From assembly GCA_032229975.1 (NCBI GenBank), contig JAVXVG010000044.1:1-64000 (forward strand): a stretch of 64,000 bases of DNA, written 5' to 3'. Below the pieces are notes generated by a model. The model was not told the DNA's origin. It worked only from the letters and a program-made list of their open reading frames with translations, and made no database searches. Position numbers and translations under genes: made by a program. Below, piece by piece: positions 1-7,977 of the stretch. How positions within the stretch are numbered: the stretch's first letter is position 1; every line of letters begins with the position of its first letter. The stretch is from JAIVGV01 sp032229975. Its GTDB lineage: Bacteria; Acidobacteriota; Blastocatellia; Pyrinomonadales; Pyrinomonadaceae.

Positions 1-1379
1 GGCCACCCTCCGCAACACAGTCCATGCGTGCGCCGCGCAGCTTTGAACTCCACATCGTCACGAACACGCCCGGCTGTCGCATCTTCACCGACGCACGCTT
101 CGGCGGCGAGACCGACGCGCGCGGGCAGATAACTTTGACGCTACGCACCGGCGTCCACACGATCCGCGCGGAGCAACCGGGCTACTTTCCTGCCGAACAG
201 ATCGTCAACGCACCGCGCGCAACGGCGGTCGTCTTCAGCCTCGCGCCGCAACTCTTCGATTTGAAAGTGAAGACCGCGCCGCCCGCAGCATACGTCTCGC
301 TCGATGGTCGCGTCGTTGGTCGCACCGGCCCGGACGGGCAACTGACGATCCCGCGACTCATCACAGGCCTGCACAAGCTCGGCGTTGGGCTCGATGAGTT
401 CTTGGCGAATGAGCAGACCTTCAATCTCGTGAACGACACGACGATCCATGTCGCTCTCATGCACGATCCGGCGGTCGCCGCGGCGCACGAAATTGAGCGC
501 GCACTCGCCGCACATAATCTGGCCCTCGCCTTCGACGTTTACCGCCGGGCCCCCGCCAATGCAACTCACCCCGCGCTGGCCCGCTCGCGCGAGGCGATGC
601 TGCAACAACTCCACCTCCGCTCACAGGACGCGCTCCAACGCACCGCGCCCGATGGTCTCTTCATCGCTTCCGGGGAAGCAGACTTGCTGCAAGGTCTCTT
701 CCGTGAAGCCTCCGCTTGGGGCGCGGGCGATCCAATCCTTGCGGGGCTCGCCGACTACTGGGGGGCGAAAAATTTCGAGGCGCGCATCGAGCAGACCACC
801 TCTCCGAACGAACGTTTTAGCCTCGCACTCTCAGAGCGCGATGCGCTTGCACACGTCGGCGCGGCGACGATGCGGCAGTACGACCTCGTCCTCTACGACA
901 TGGGCTGGTGCTACCTGCGACGCGGCGACGCCGACGCTGCAGAAAGACTCTTCCTCCAGATGCGTGCGCAAAACTCCGCATGGTCTTTGCCGCGCTATGC
1001 TCTCGCGCGCGTGATGCTTGATCATGCCGACCACGAGGCTGACACCAGTCTCAGGCACGCTCACCTTAAAGCCGTCGTCCAAAATCTCACCGCGCTTCTC
1101 GCCTCGAATCCTCCCTTCGCGCAAGCGCTCTCCGCGCGGGCACTGGCCCTCGCTCACCTCGGTGAGATGAACGAAGCTAATGCCTATGCGCAGAACGCCG
1201 TCCTGCTTGAGCCTTCGAGCGCGTATGCACACTACGTCCTCGGATACGTCTTCTTCCAGCGCGGCAAGACACGCGATGCGCGCCGCGAGATCGAAGCGGC
1301 CCTCTCCGCTCGCGCATGGGAGCTTGACGACACGAGCAGACGAGTTGCCATGCTTATCCGTGATCAACTAAGGAACTGA
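1..1379 (+). CDS. PEGA-domain / TPR-repeat protein (5' end outside window)
   Basis: The reading frame is open to the left edge, so the true start lies upstream; the first in-window ATG is at 24. Two PEGA-like beta repeats are visible, roughly residues 6-75 (ending FSLAPQ) and 76-150 (YVSLDGRVVGRT, GLHKLGV). These are followed by an alpha-helical region whose C-terminal half looks like tetratricopeptide repeats (YDMGWCYLRRGDADAAERLF; AHYVLGYVFFQRGKTRDARR). PEGA domains are usually extracytoplasmic surface modules and TPRs are protein-interaction scaffolds. No enzymatic motif is visible. An N-terminal kinase or signal domain could lie outside the window, because PEGA-TPR tails are common on Ser/Thr kinases of related bacteria; that is inference. 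It converges on trpG. Confidence 0.75.
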   Translation, partial: PPSATQSMRAPRSFELHIVTNTPGCRIFTDARFGGETDARGQITLTLRTGVHTIRAEQPGYFPAEQIVNAPRATAVVFSLAPQLFDLKVKTAPPAAYVSLDGRVVGRTGPDGQLTIPRLITGLHKLGVGLDEFLANEQTFNLVNDTTIHVALMHDPAVAAAHEIERALAAHNLALAFDVYRRAPANATHPALARSREAMLQQLHLRSQDALQRTAPDGLFIASGEADLLQGLFREASAWGAGDPILAGLADYWGAKNFEARIEQTTSPNERFSLALSERDALAHVGAATMRQYDLVLYDMGWCYLRRGDADAAERLFLQMRAQNSAWSLPRYALARVMLDHADHEADTSLRHAHLKAVVQNLTALLASNPPFAQALSARALALAHLGEMNEANAYAQNAVLLEPSSAYAHYVLGYVFFQRGKTRDARREIEAALSARAWELDDTSRRVAMLIRDQLRN

Positions 1380-1483
1380 TCTTTGTCCGGCTGGCGAAGG
1401 GATGAGATGTGCGGCGCGTCCGGATCATCGACGCAGACAAGTTGTAACTTGGTCGTTGCGCAGCCTGCACGCTGAGACGGCCA
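1380..1483. other. Short convergent intergenic spacer
   Basis: This separates the stop of the PEGA/TPR gene from the stop of trpG on the opposite strand. It holds one small palindrome, caagtt-gt-aacttg at 1438-1451. The palindrome could be a weak terminator or a protein site, but it has no flanking T-tract. Nothing else is recognised. Confidence 0.4.
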
Positions 1484-2050
1484 TCAGCCAATCAAGAAAT
1501 TCTTCAGCAGCCGTCGCCCATCCTGCGTGATGATCGACTCTGGATGGAACTGCACGCCTTCGACCGCGTGCTCGCGATGGCGCAGGCCCATGATGAGACC
1601 ATCGGGTGTGGTGGCCGACACTTCGAGACACGCGGGCAGCGTGTCTCGCTCGACGATGAGCGAGTGATAGCGACCGGCGCGGAAGCGTTGCGGCATCTCG
1701 CGAAAGATCGTGCGACCGTCATGCTCGATCTCCGCAGGCTTGCCGTGGACGGGCGCGGGCGCACGCACGACGCGACCGCCGAAGGCTTCGCCGATGGCCT
1801 GTTGACCGAGGCAGACGCCGAAGAGCGGCACGCGTCCCGCGAAGTGACGAACAAGATCGAGCGTGATGCCCGCTTCAACGGGCGTGCCGGGCCCCGGCGA
1901 GATCAAAATCTTTTCGGGTCGCAGGTCGCGCTCGATCTCTTCAATCGTCACCTCGTCATTGCGTCGCACGACTACCTTCGCCCCAAGCTCGCCGAGATAC
2001 TGCACGAGGTTGTACGTGAAAGAGTCGTAGTTATCGAGAACGAAGATCAT
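1484..2050 (-). CDS. trpG: Anthranilate / aminodeoxychorismate synthase glutaminase subunit
   Basis: This class I glutamine amidotransferase releases ammonia from glutamine for the chorismate-using partner (TrpE or PabB). At 188 residues it has the normal length. Visible motifs are the N-terminal LDNYDSFTYNL, the oxyanion segment SPGPGTP, the nucleophile elbow GVCLGQQ with its catalytic Cys, and the His-Glu pair in VQFHPES. It lies downstream of trpE on the same strand, separated by an ankyrin lipoprotein gene, so it is probably the TrpE partner. It may also serve PabB, since no dedicated pabA is visible. The ATG start fits the conserved family N-terminus. Confidence 0.95.
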   Translation of the reverse strand: MIFVLDNYDSFTYNLVQYLGELGAKVVVRRNDEVTIEEIERDLRPEKILISPGPGTPVEAGITLDLVRHFAGRVPLFGVCLGQQAIGEAFGGRVVRAPAPVHGKPAEIEHDGRTIFREMPQRFRAGRYHSLIVERDTLPACLEVSATTPDGLIMGLRHREHAVEGVQFHPESIITQDGRRLLKNFLIG

Positions 2051-2153
2051 AAAGCAGTTTTCGGCATTCAGTTTTCAGCAATGCGTGCGTGCGCTTCGCC
2101 GAGTTTTAGTCGGGCCTTGAATTTTGAGTTTGAGTTTGAATCGAGAGCGTCTC
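2051..2153. repeat. Degenerate heptamer-word spacer
   Basis: The spacer between the ankyrin gene and trpG contains two low-complexity runs: cagttttcggcattcag then ttttcag (about 2056-2081), and a run of gagttt-like words at about 2118-2142. The agttttc word is the same one seen at 15883-15918 and 42268-42300. The arms are not clearly inverted here, so this looks like a decayed member of the word-array family. Confidence 0.45.
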
Positions 2154-2999
2154 TCATTTTTTACTGGCTTGACTGAGCAGCGCGATCACGTCTTTGTGCG
2201 AGTATTTGTTCGCCCACTGTGCGGCGGTCGTGCCACGCGAATCTTTTGCTTCAGGTTTAGCGCCGGCTTTGAGCAGCGCGCCGACGATCTCTATGTGGCC
2301 CTCGGCCGCGGCGACCATCAGTGGTGTGCCGCCAGTGTTGTTCGCGACGTTTGGATCGGCCCCGCGCCTAATTAACTCTTCGGCGAGGGGCCGGCTGCCG
2401 TAGTATGCAGCCCACTGGAGCGCGGTGGCCTGCGCGTTGTCGCGCGCGTTAACGTCCGCACCTCGTTCGAGGAGCAGTCGCGCAGTCTCATCATCGAGCG
2501 TGCGCGCGGCGTGCATGAGCGGAGTCCAACCATCTTTGTCCGCCATGTTCACGTCCGCCCCACGCGCGAGGAGCAGGCGCGCGATGTCCGGCTGGCCGCG
2601 TTCGACGGCCAAAGTGAGCGGCGTCATTCCGCTCGCGTCGTGCAGGTTCACGCTCTGATTATGTTCGAGCAGGACGCGCTCCACCTTGTCGCGCTCACGC
2701 GACATCGCTGCGACGAGCGGCGTTACGCCGTGCTCATCCTTTACGTCGGGGCTCATGCCGGAAGCGAGGAAGAGGCGGACGGCCCATACGTCGCCATCGC
2801 CTGCCGAGAGCACGAAATTTTGCGCGTCGAAAGGAATGCCGCGCAGGGCCAACTCGCGCCGCGCCGTCTCTGGGCTCACACTCCCGCCGCGCCCTGCGTC
2901 GCAACCGGCCGCAAAACAGAGAGACAGCGCAACTGTGAACGAGACAACTGCGCCGCGCCCGATTCGCGTCTCCCAACTTATCTTCTGACGATCTCTCAA
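2154..2999 (-). CDS. Ankyrin-repeat lipoprotein
   Basis: This is a predicted exported lipoprotein. A basic N-terminus is followed by a hydrophobic stretch (VVSFTVALSL) and the lipobox FAAGC, then about six ankyrin repeats with typical G-TPLxxA and LLLxRGADVN signatures (for example DKDGWTPLMHAARTL and NNTGGTPLMVAAAEGH). Ankyrin repeats mediate protein binding, and no catalytic domain is present. I favour the TTG at 2999, which has a gagagag ribosome-binding stretch just upstream and leaves about 30 nt after trpE. An upstream frame to 3095 would overlap trpE and add 32 residues unlike a signal peptide. Its position between trpE and trpG is unusual. Confidence 0.85.
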   Translation of the reverse strand: MRDRQKISWETRIGRGAVVSFTVALSLCFAAGCDAGRGGSVSPETARRELALRGIPFDAQNFVLSAGDGDVWAVRLFLASGMSPDVKDEHGVTPLVAAMSRERDKVERVLLEHNQSVNLHDASGMTPLTLAVERGQPDIARLLLARGADVNMADKDGWTPLMHAARTLDDETARLLLERGADVNARDNAQATALQWAAYYGSRPLAEELIRRGADPNVANNTGGTPLMVAAAEGHIEIVGALLKAGAKPEAKDSRGTTAAQWANKYSHKDVIALLSQASKK

Positions 3000-3027
3000 C
3001 TGATCTCTCTCAACGTCAAATCTACTT

Positions 3028-4563
3028 TCACAGCCCGCGCTCAGCCAATTCGACGGCGCGCACGAGAGCGCGCGCCTTGTTGACGCACTCGTCATACTCG
3101 CGCGACGGATCGGAGTCGGCGACGATGCCTGCGCCCGCCTGCAACTCAGCGCGCGAGCCGCGCAGCGTCATCGTGCGGATCGAGATGCACGAGTCGAGGT
3201 TGCCCGCGTAGTCGAGATAGAGCACAGAGCCCGCATAGACGCCGCGTCGCGTCGGCTCAAGCTCCGAGATGATCTGCATGGCGCGCACCTTCGGTGCACC
3301 CGTGACAGTGCCCGCCGGAAAGCAGGCGGCGAGCGCATCGAAGCGATCCGCGCCTTCGCGCAAACGCGCCGTCAAACTCGTGACGAGGTGTTGCACGTGC
3401 GAGTAGCGTTCGACCATCATCAGATCGTGGACGCGCACTGTGCCGTATTCGGCGACACGACCGAGATCGTTGCGACCGAGATCGACGAGCATCAAGTGTT
3501 CCGCCATCTCCTTCTCGTCGGCGCGCATCGCGGCGGCCAGTCGCTCGTCATCTTCTTCCGTCGCGCCGCGCGGCGTCGTTCCCGCGATGGGCCTGTACTC
3601 AAGCTCGCGTCCGCGACAGCGCACGAGCATTTCGGGCGACGCGCCGACAATCGACATCTCACCGAGCCGCAGGAAGAAAGTGTAAGGCGAAGGATTCAGC
3701 GCGCGCAGGGCCCGATAGATTTCAAGCGGCGCGGCGGAGACCTGCGCGGTGAATCGCTGCGACAGCACGACCTGATAACAGTCGCCCGCGAGAATGTGTT
3801 CTTTGATTTCGACGACCGCGCGCTCGAAGTCAGCGCGATCCCAATCAGAGACGAACTGCGCGCGTTCAGAACTCGACAGGGATGAAGTGCCTTGCTCTCT
3901 CGCTTTCGCTTCGTCAACGGCGCCTCGCGCGCTGCAAGTTGGTTCGTCGAGCAATCGTTCAATACGTTCTGTTTCGCCGATGGCTGCGTCGTAGAGAATG
4001 CGCAAACGTTCGCGGTCGCCGCACGCCTCGTCCGTCATCACGACCGAAGAGATTTCGATCTGTTGTCGCACGCGGTCGAACGCGAGCACTGTGCGGCAGA
4101 GCATGAAGACTGCATCGTCCGCGTCAATGCTCGCGCCGTCGTCTAGCACCGGCTCGAACCAGCGCACCGCATCGTAAGCCATCCATCCGACTGCGCCGCC
4201 CGCGAATGGTGATAGGCCCTCGCGCGCCGCGAGCGTGCGCCCGCGAAAGTGCTCGCGCAAAAAATCTGTCGCGCGCATGTTCTCAAAAACTTCGTGCACG
4301 CCGCCGCGCTCGACGATAGTTTTATCTCCGCGCCCACTCACGATCATCTCCGGCCTTGCGCCGAGGAATGAATAGCGCGCGACGCGCTCGCCGCCCTCAA
4401 CCGATTCGAGCAGGAACGCATGAGGCTCGCCCGCCGCGACGCGCATGAACGCGCTCACGGGCGTCTGCAAATCAGCGAGCACGCGCCGCGCCACGGGCAC
4501 GACGTTGCCCCGCGCCGCCTCGCGCTCGAAGTCCTCGAAGGTTGCGGGCTGGAGATCGAGCAT
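3028..4563 (-). CDS. trpE: Anthranilate synthase component I
   Basis: It converts chorismate plus ammonia or glutamine to anthranilate, the first committed step of tryptophan synthesis. The 511-residue length is normal. The C-terminal chorismate-binding domain shows PIAGTTPRG, the LMLVDLGRNDLGRV segment, FPAGTVTGAPKVRAMQII and GVYAGSVLYLD, all hallmarks of TrpE. The N-terminal domain carries a LLESVEGGE-type segment expected in the tryptophan feedback site. It could in principle be PabB, but overall similarity and the nearby glutaminase favour TrpE. It is the first gene of a trpE-ankyrin-trpG block. No leader peptide or attenuator is evident upstream, where a word-array repeat lies instead. 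Confidence 0.93.
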   Translation of the reverse strand: MLDLQPATFEDFEREAARGNVVPVARRVLADLQTPVSAFMRVAAGEPHAFLLESVEGGERVARYSFLGARPEMIVSGRGDKTIVERGGVHEVFENMRATDFLREHFRGRTLAAREGLSPFAGGAVGWMAYDAVRWFEPVLDDGASIDADDAVFMLCRTVLAFDRVRQQIEISSVVMTDEACGDRERLRILYDAAIGETERIERLLDEPTCSARGAVDEAKAREQGTSSLSSSERAQFVSDWDRADFERAVVEIKEHILAGDCYQVVLSQRFTAQVSAAPLEIYRALRALNPSPYTFFLRLGEMSIVGASPEMLVRCRGRELEYRPIAGTTPRGATEEDDERLAAAMRADEKEMAEHLMLVDLGRNDLGRVAEYGTVRVHDLMMVERYSHVQHLVTSLTARLREGADRFDALAACFPAGTVTGAPKVRAMQIISELEPTRRGVYAGSVLYLDYAGNLDSCISIRTMTLRGSRAELQAGAGIVADSDPSREYDECVNKARALVRAVELAERGL

Positions 4564-4570
4564 AAAAGCC

Positions 4571-4714
4571 GTGAATGGTAAATGGTGAATCGTAGATTGT
4601 GAATCCTAGCTGAATCAGCGCGAGCGCGAGTGTTCTACTCAAGCGCAAGTGAAGACAAGCAATTACGATTTACCATTTACGAGTCACGATTCACCATTTA
4701 CGAGTCAGGATTGA
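4571..4714. repeat. Heptamer-word inverted repeat A (gtaaatg/gtgaatc class)
   Basis: The left arm at 4571-4604 reads in 7-nt words (gtgaatg, gtaaatg, gtgaatc, gtagatt, gtgaatc). The right arm at 4665-4714 holds a 21-nt unit twice in tandem (4665-4685 and 4686-4706, one mismatch). A 16-bp perfect inverted match joins 4578-4593 to 4686-4701. The TAA stop of the downstream-lying SDR gene (4698-4700 on the minus strand) lies inside the right arm, so the last SDR codons are repeat-derived. The spacer between the arms is unremarkable. Confidence 0.85.
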
Positions 4715-5495
4715 GAATCCTGCCAGCGTTGAGCCAGTGGCCGCCGTCGATGACGATGATCGTGCCGTTGATGTACGAGGCTGCATCGGAGCAGAGGAAG
4801 ACCGCGCAGTTGGCAACGTCCGCGACGCGACCGAAGCGACCGACGGGGATGCGCGCGCGCAGTTTGTCCTTGAGCGGCGCGGGAAGAAGTCGCTGCATCC
4901 CTTCTGTGTCTTCGATGGGGCCCGGCGCGATGGCGTTCGTGCGTATGCCGTACCGGCCCCACTCGACCGCGAGGTTGCGCGTCAGCGCATCCACACCGGC
5001 CTTCGCCGCCGAAGCATGCGCTTGCAACGGCGTGCCTAAGAGTTGCAGCGTCGCGCTGATGTTCAGGATCGAACCGCCATGTTTTTTGAGTTCGGAGAAA
5101 GCCGCGCGACAGACGTTGAACGTGCCCTTGAGATCGATATCGACAACTGTGCCGAAGCCGTTGGCAGACAACTCTTCCGCCGCGCAGAGGAAGTTGCCCG
5201 CCGCACCGTTGACGATGATGTCGAGCTTGCCATAACGCTCCATTGTCGCGGCGACGGCGCGCTCCACGTCTTCGTAACTTCTCACGTCCGCCGCGAACGC
5301 GAGAGCCTCGCCGCCCGCGTGTCGAATCCTCTCGCCGGCCGGTTCGAGGTGTTCAATTTTTCGACTGACGAGCGTGACGCGCGCGCCCGCGTCGGCGAGT
5401 GCGCGTGCGACGCCGCCCGTAATCCCTGTGCCGCCGCCGGTGACGAGCGCGACGCGGCCCGCGAGCAAGTTGTCTGCGAATATTTTTTCCGTCAT
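4698..5495 (-). CDS. SDR oxidoreductase, 2,4-dienoyl-CoA reductase-like
   Basis: A 265-residue short-chain dehydrogenase with the Rossmann motif TGGGTGITGG near residue 19 and the NGAAGNFL segment characteristic of 2,4-dienoyl-CoA reductases of the DECR/peroxisomal type. The usual catalytic Tyr of YxxxK is absent: the segment reads HASAAKAGVDALTRNLAVEWG, which is also how DECR enzymes look. The PGPIEDTEGM motif supports the same family. The likely role is NADPH-dependent reduction of dienoyl-CoA intermediates during degradation of unsaturated fatty acids. Its stop codon falls in repeat A. It lies 43 nt after a small lipoprotein gene on the same strand. Confidence 0.85.
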   Translation of the reverse strand: MTEKIFADNLLAGRVALVTGGGTGITGGVARALADAGARVTLVSRKIEHLEPAGERIRHAGGEALAFAADVRSYEDVERAVAATMERYGKLDIIVNGAAGNFLCAAEELSANGFGTVVDIDLKGTFNVCRAAFSELKKHGGSILNISATLQLLGTPLQAHASAAKAGVDALTRNLAVEWGRYGIRTNAIAPGPIEDTEGMQRLLPAPLKDKLRARIPVGRFGRVADVANCAVFLCSDAASYINGTIIVIDGGHWLNAGRILNPDS

Positions 5496-5538
5496 GTGTT
5501 GAAGTGAAGCAGCGCGAGGTCGTTTGATGAATGCGAGG

Positions 5539-6003
5539 TCACTTGTTGCTGTTCGATGGGCCGGACTTGGCTGTGATGGTGACGGGCTTGCCGTCGTCGG
5601 TTCTCACTTCACCGCCTAACTCCTGACTGATCTGTTGGACACGCAGTTGCGCCTCTTCATGATCGGGGTTGTAACTGAGTGCGCTCTGATAATCCTTCAA
5701 CGCCTCTGCGGATTTGTGCGCGTCGTAGTTGGCGGCCCCGCGCTTGGCGTAGGCGTTCGCCACCGACTCGCGCAGAGAGTTGTCGTCGGGCCGCTCGGCC
5801 GCCTCAGCTTCGAGTCGCATGATCTCAGCATCTAGCTTCGCGAAGTCCTGCGTGCCCGCGTTCGTGTTGTTGGCGGACTGATTGCTCGCCGCCGATCTGT
5901 TCGCCGCCTGTTGATTCGCCGGCGCAGCTTGCTTGCCGCACGCAGTTAATAGCGTCGCGACGCAACAGCTGACGAAGATTGATTTGAGAGCGTTGATACT
6001 CAT
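5539..6003 (-). CDS. Small TPR lipoprotein
   Basis: A 154-residue predicted lipoprotein. The signal peptide ends in the lipobox LLTAC-GK, followed by an Ala/Asn/Gln-rich linker (about residues 23-50). One or two TPR-like helical pairs follow (RESVANAYAKRGAANYDAHK; EALKDYQSALSYNPDHEEAQ). It probably acts as a periplasmic or inner-face outer-membrane adaptor. Its partner is unknown. It sits 15 nt downstream of the exported phosphohistidine protein, which suggests co-transcription and possibly a physical link. Confidence 0.75.
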   Translation of the reverse strand: MSINALKSIFVSCCVATLLTACGKQAAPANQQAANRSAASNQSANNTNAGTQDFAKLDAEIMRLEAEAAERPDDNSLRESVANAYAKRGAANYDAHKSAEALKDYQSALSYNPDHEEAQLRVQQISQELGGEVRTDDGKPVTITAKSGPSNSNK

Positions 6004-6018
6004 CGATGATTTGCCGTC

Positions 6019-7977
6019 TCAACCGCCAGCGATGAAGGGCCGCGACTGGACGATGTAGAGCTGGCCCGCGCGATATGCCCATTCGATGTCCTGCTCTTTA
6101 CCGCCGAAGAGTCGCTTGATGTCGGCGGCAGCGCGCGCGAGGCGACGTATGTTCGCGTCGCTCAGCACGACGCGGTCGCCCGTGATCGGAATCTCTTTCA
6201 CGCCGCCGCTCGCATCGAAGGCGAGCAGGCTGTCCTCATCGGAGCGCGTCAGCACCTGCACGGCTTGCGAGCGCGGATTGTACATGACCTGCTCGGCGAC
6301 GCGCTGGCCCTCGACCACTTTAATGCCAAGCCCGCGCTTTGCGCTGATGTAGATGCCGCCCGCGTTGTCGCGATCATAAGGGTCGGTCGTGATCATCACG
6401 CCCGCGCTATCGGCGTCGATGCCCTCTTGAATCAAAACTCCCGGATAGACTTTCGTGTGCTCGATGCCCGCACGTTCGCGCGCCTCGTAAGCCTCGAAGT
6501 TCCAGATGGACGACCAGACGTTCTTGATCGCTTCGACCAACTTGTCGTCTTCTTTCACGTTCGGCACGGTGTTGTAGAGACCGGCCCCGTTGAAGTTCGG
6601 CAGGTCTTCCGTATTGGTCGAGCTGCGAACGAAGACGCCTTTGCCATCGAACTCCGCATGATAGCGTCGCACGACTTCGCGCCGCAGAGCTTCATCAAAC
6701 TTTCCCGTCTGGATCGTCTCGCGCATCTGCTTCAGACGCTCGCGCCGGTAAGCCGGATCATGGACAAACTTCTGATCGTCGAGCATCGCGGCGATTGCGT
6801 CTTCGAGTTTGTTCTCCTTGATGAACTGATCATAGTAGAAGAACGGAACGGTGAAGCCTGCGGGGACGACGATGCCGGGCACGCGCGCGTGCAGGACTTC
6901 GCCGAGGTTCGCCGACTTAGCTCCGTAGGCGACGACGGACGAGGCGCGCTGCTCGCTCAAGGGTGCGAGTCGTTTGACGGAGAGATCATAACGAGGCGTC
7001 ATCAAGTCGCGTCGTTCGATGACGCGCTTCAAGTGTTCGTCGAGCGCGCTCTTGTCGGCGAACTTCACTTGATAGCCGTCCGTCTTCGTCTCAAAGACGA
7101 TCCAGCGCGTGTCGTATGCCTTGAAGAGATCGAAGGCGTTTTTGATGTAAGCGTTCGGCACGCCCCAGCTTTTGGCGAGCAGGTTGATATGCGCGAGCGG
7201 CGTCGAGGGCCTGCTCGTGATGATACCGGCCACGGGTGGCAGGTGAAGCGGCACGTCTTCAAGCACGAGGATTTCGTTGTCGCCGATCTCGACGTGATCA
7301 TCGAGATTCTTAATCACGTGCACGCGACCGATCCCGCGCGCAAGATTCAAGGGCACGTACTCCTGCTCACGCGTGATCTCGGTTTGCAGGACGCGCGATA
7401 GATCGGTGAGCGACGCGGAGACTTCCTCTTGATGCAGCGAGTTTGGTTTGAAGGCCACGGGCGCGAAGAAAGTTGTCTTGAGTAGATCGGCGACGAGCTT
7501 GATCTGTTCGGCGGGGATCGTGTCGCCCTCCCAGAACTCGAACGTCCATTTCTTCAGTGGCGTTTGATACGCTAGCGTGCCGAGAATGAAGCGGCGGTCG
7601 GCGCGCAAGTAATTTTTATCGAAGAAGTCCTGCCCGCGATCAAGCGAGAGATAGGTGCCGTTGACGAAGTCGCGATGAAAGCGGTAGCGACGCGAGTTGA
7701 CGTAATAGACTTTGTTTCCGTCCTTGCGATCAACGACGAAGAGGACGTAGGGCAGAGGGTAACCCGTGTCTGTGTTGACGCGCGCGAGACGGTCGAACTC
7801 CGCTTGCGACTTGAGCGCGGCGAGAGACTTCACGTCGTCTGTCGCCGACGGCTTCGCGTTCGGCTTCGCAGACTGCCGCGCGTGCGTCGCCATCGCGAAG
7901 CAGAGTACGAATAGAAGGCCGGTTAAGAGAATCTTTGTGCGGTTCTGTAAAGCTGTCGCGAGTCTCATCACTTTCAC
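6019..7977 (-). CDS. Exported PEP-utilizer / pyruvate-phosphate-dikinase-type protein
   Basis: 652 residues starting with a signal peptide or anchor (KILLTGLLFVLCFAMATHA). A swivelling phosphohistidine domain comes first (ITSRPSTPLAHINLLAKSWG, presumptive His263). A PPDK-type ATP-grasp domain follows (VFVRSSTNTEDLPNFNGAG, residues 449-466; GVMITTDPYD; C-terminal QDIEWAY and LYIVQSRPF). This His-domain-first order resembles glucan water dikinases rather than PEP synthase or PPDK, and there is no PEP/pyruvate barrel. The substrate cannot be read from the sequence. An ATP-dependent kinase fold behind an export signal is odd because ATP is scarce outside the cytoplasm. Its start overlaps the upstream decarboxylase stop by 4 nt, so the two are probably translationally coupled. 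Confidence 0.8.
   Translation of the reverse strand: MKVMRLATALQNRTKILLTGLLFVLCFAMATHARQSAKPNAKPSATDDVKSLAALKSQAEFDRLARVNTDTGYPLPYVLFVVDRKDGNKVYYVNSRRYRFHRDFVNGTYLSLDRGQDFFDKNYLRADRRFILGTLAYQTPLKKWTFEFWEGDTIPAEQIKLVADLLKTTFFAPVAFKPNSLHQEEVSASLTDLSRVLQTEITREQEYVPLNLARGIGRVHVIKNLDDHVEIGDNEILVLEDVPLHLPPVAGIITSRPSTPLAHINLLAKSWGVPNAYIKNAFDLFKAYDTRWIVFETKTDGYQVKFADKSALDEHLKRVIERRDLMTPRYDLSVKRLAPLSEQRASSVVAYGAKSANLGEVLHARVPGIVVPAGFTVPFFYYDQFIKENKLEDAIAAMLDDQKFVHDPAYRRERLKQMRETIQTGKFDEALRREVVRRYHAEFDGKGVFVRSSTNTEDLPNFNGAGLYNTVPNVKEDDKLVEAIKNVWSSIWNFEAYEARERAGIEHTKVYPGVLIQEGIDADSAGVMITTDPYDRDNAGGIYISAKRGLGIKVVEGQRVAEQVMYNPRSQAVQVLTRSDEDSLLAFDASGGVKEIPITGDRVVLSDANIRRLARAAADIKRLFGGKEQDIEWAYRAGQLYIVQSRPFIAGG

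Noticed and set aside
6265..7401. 378-codon open frame antisense to the exported phosphohistidine gene
   Set aside because: It is a shadow of the real gene, whose catalytic motifs are on the minus strand.
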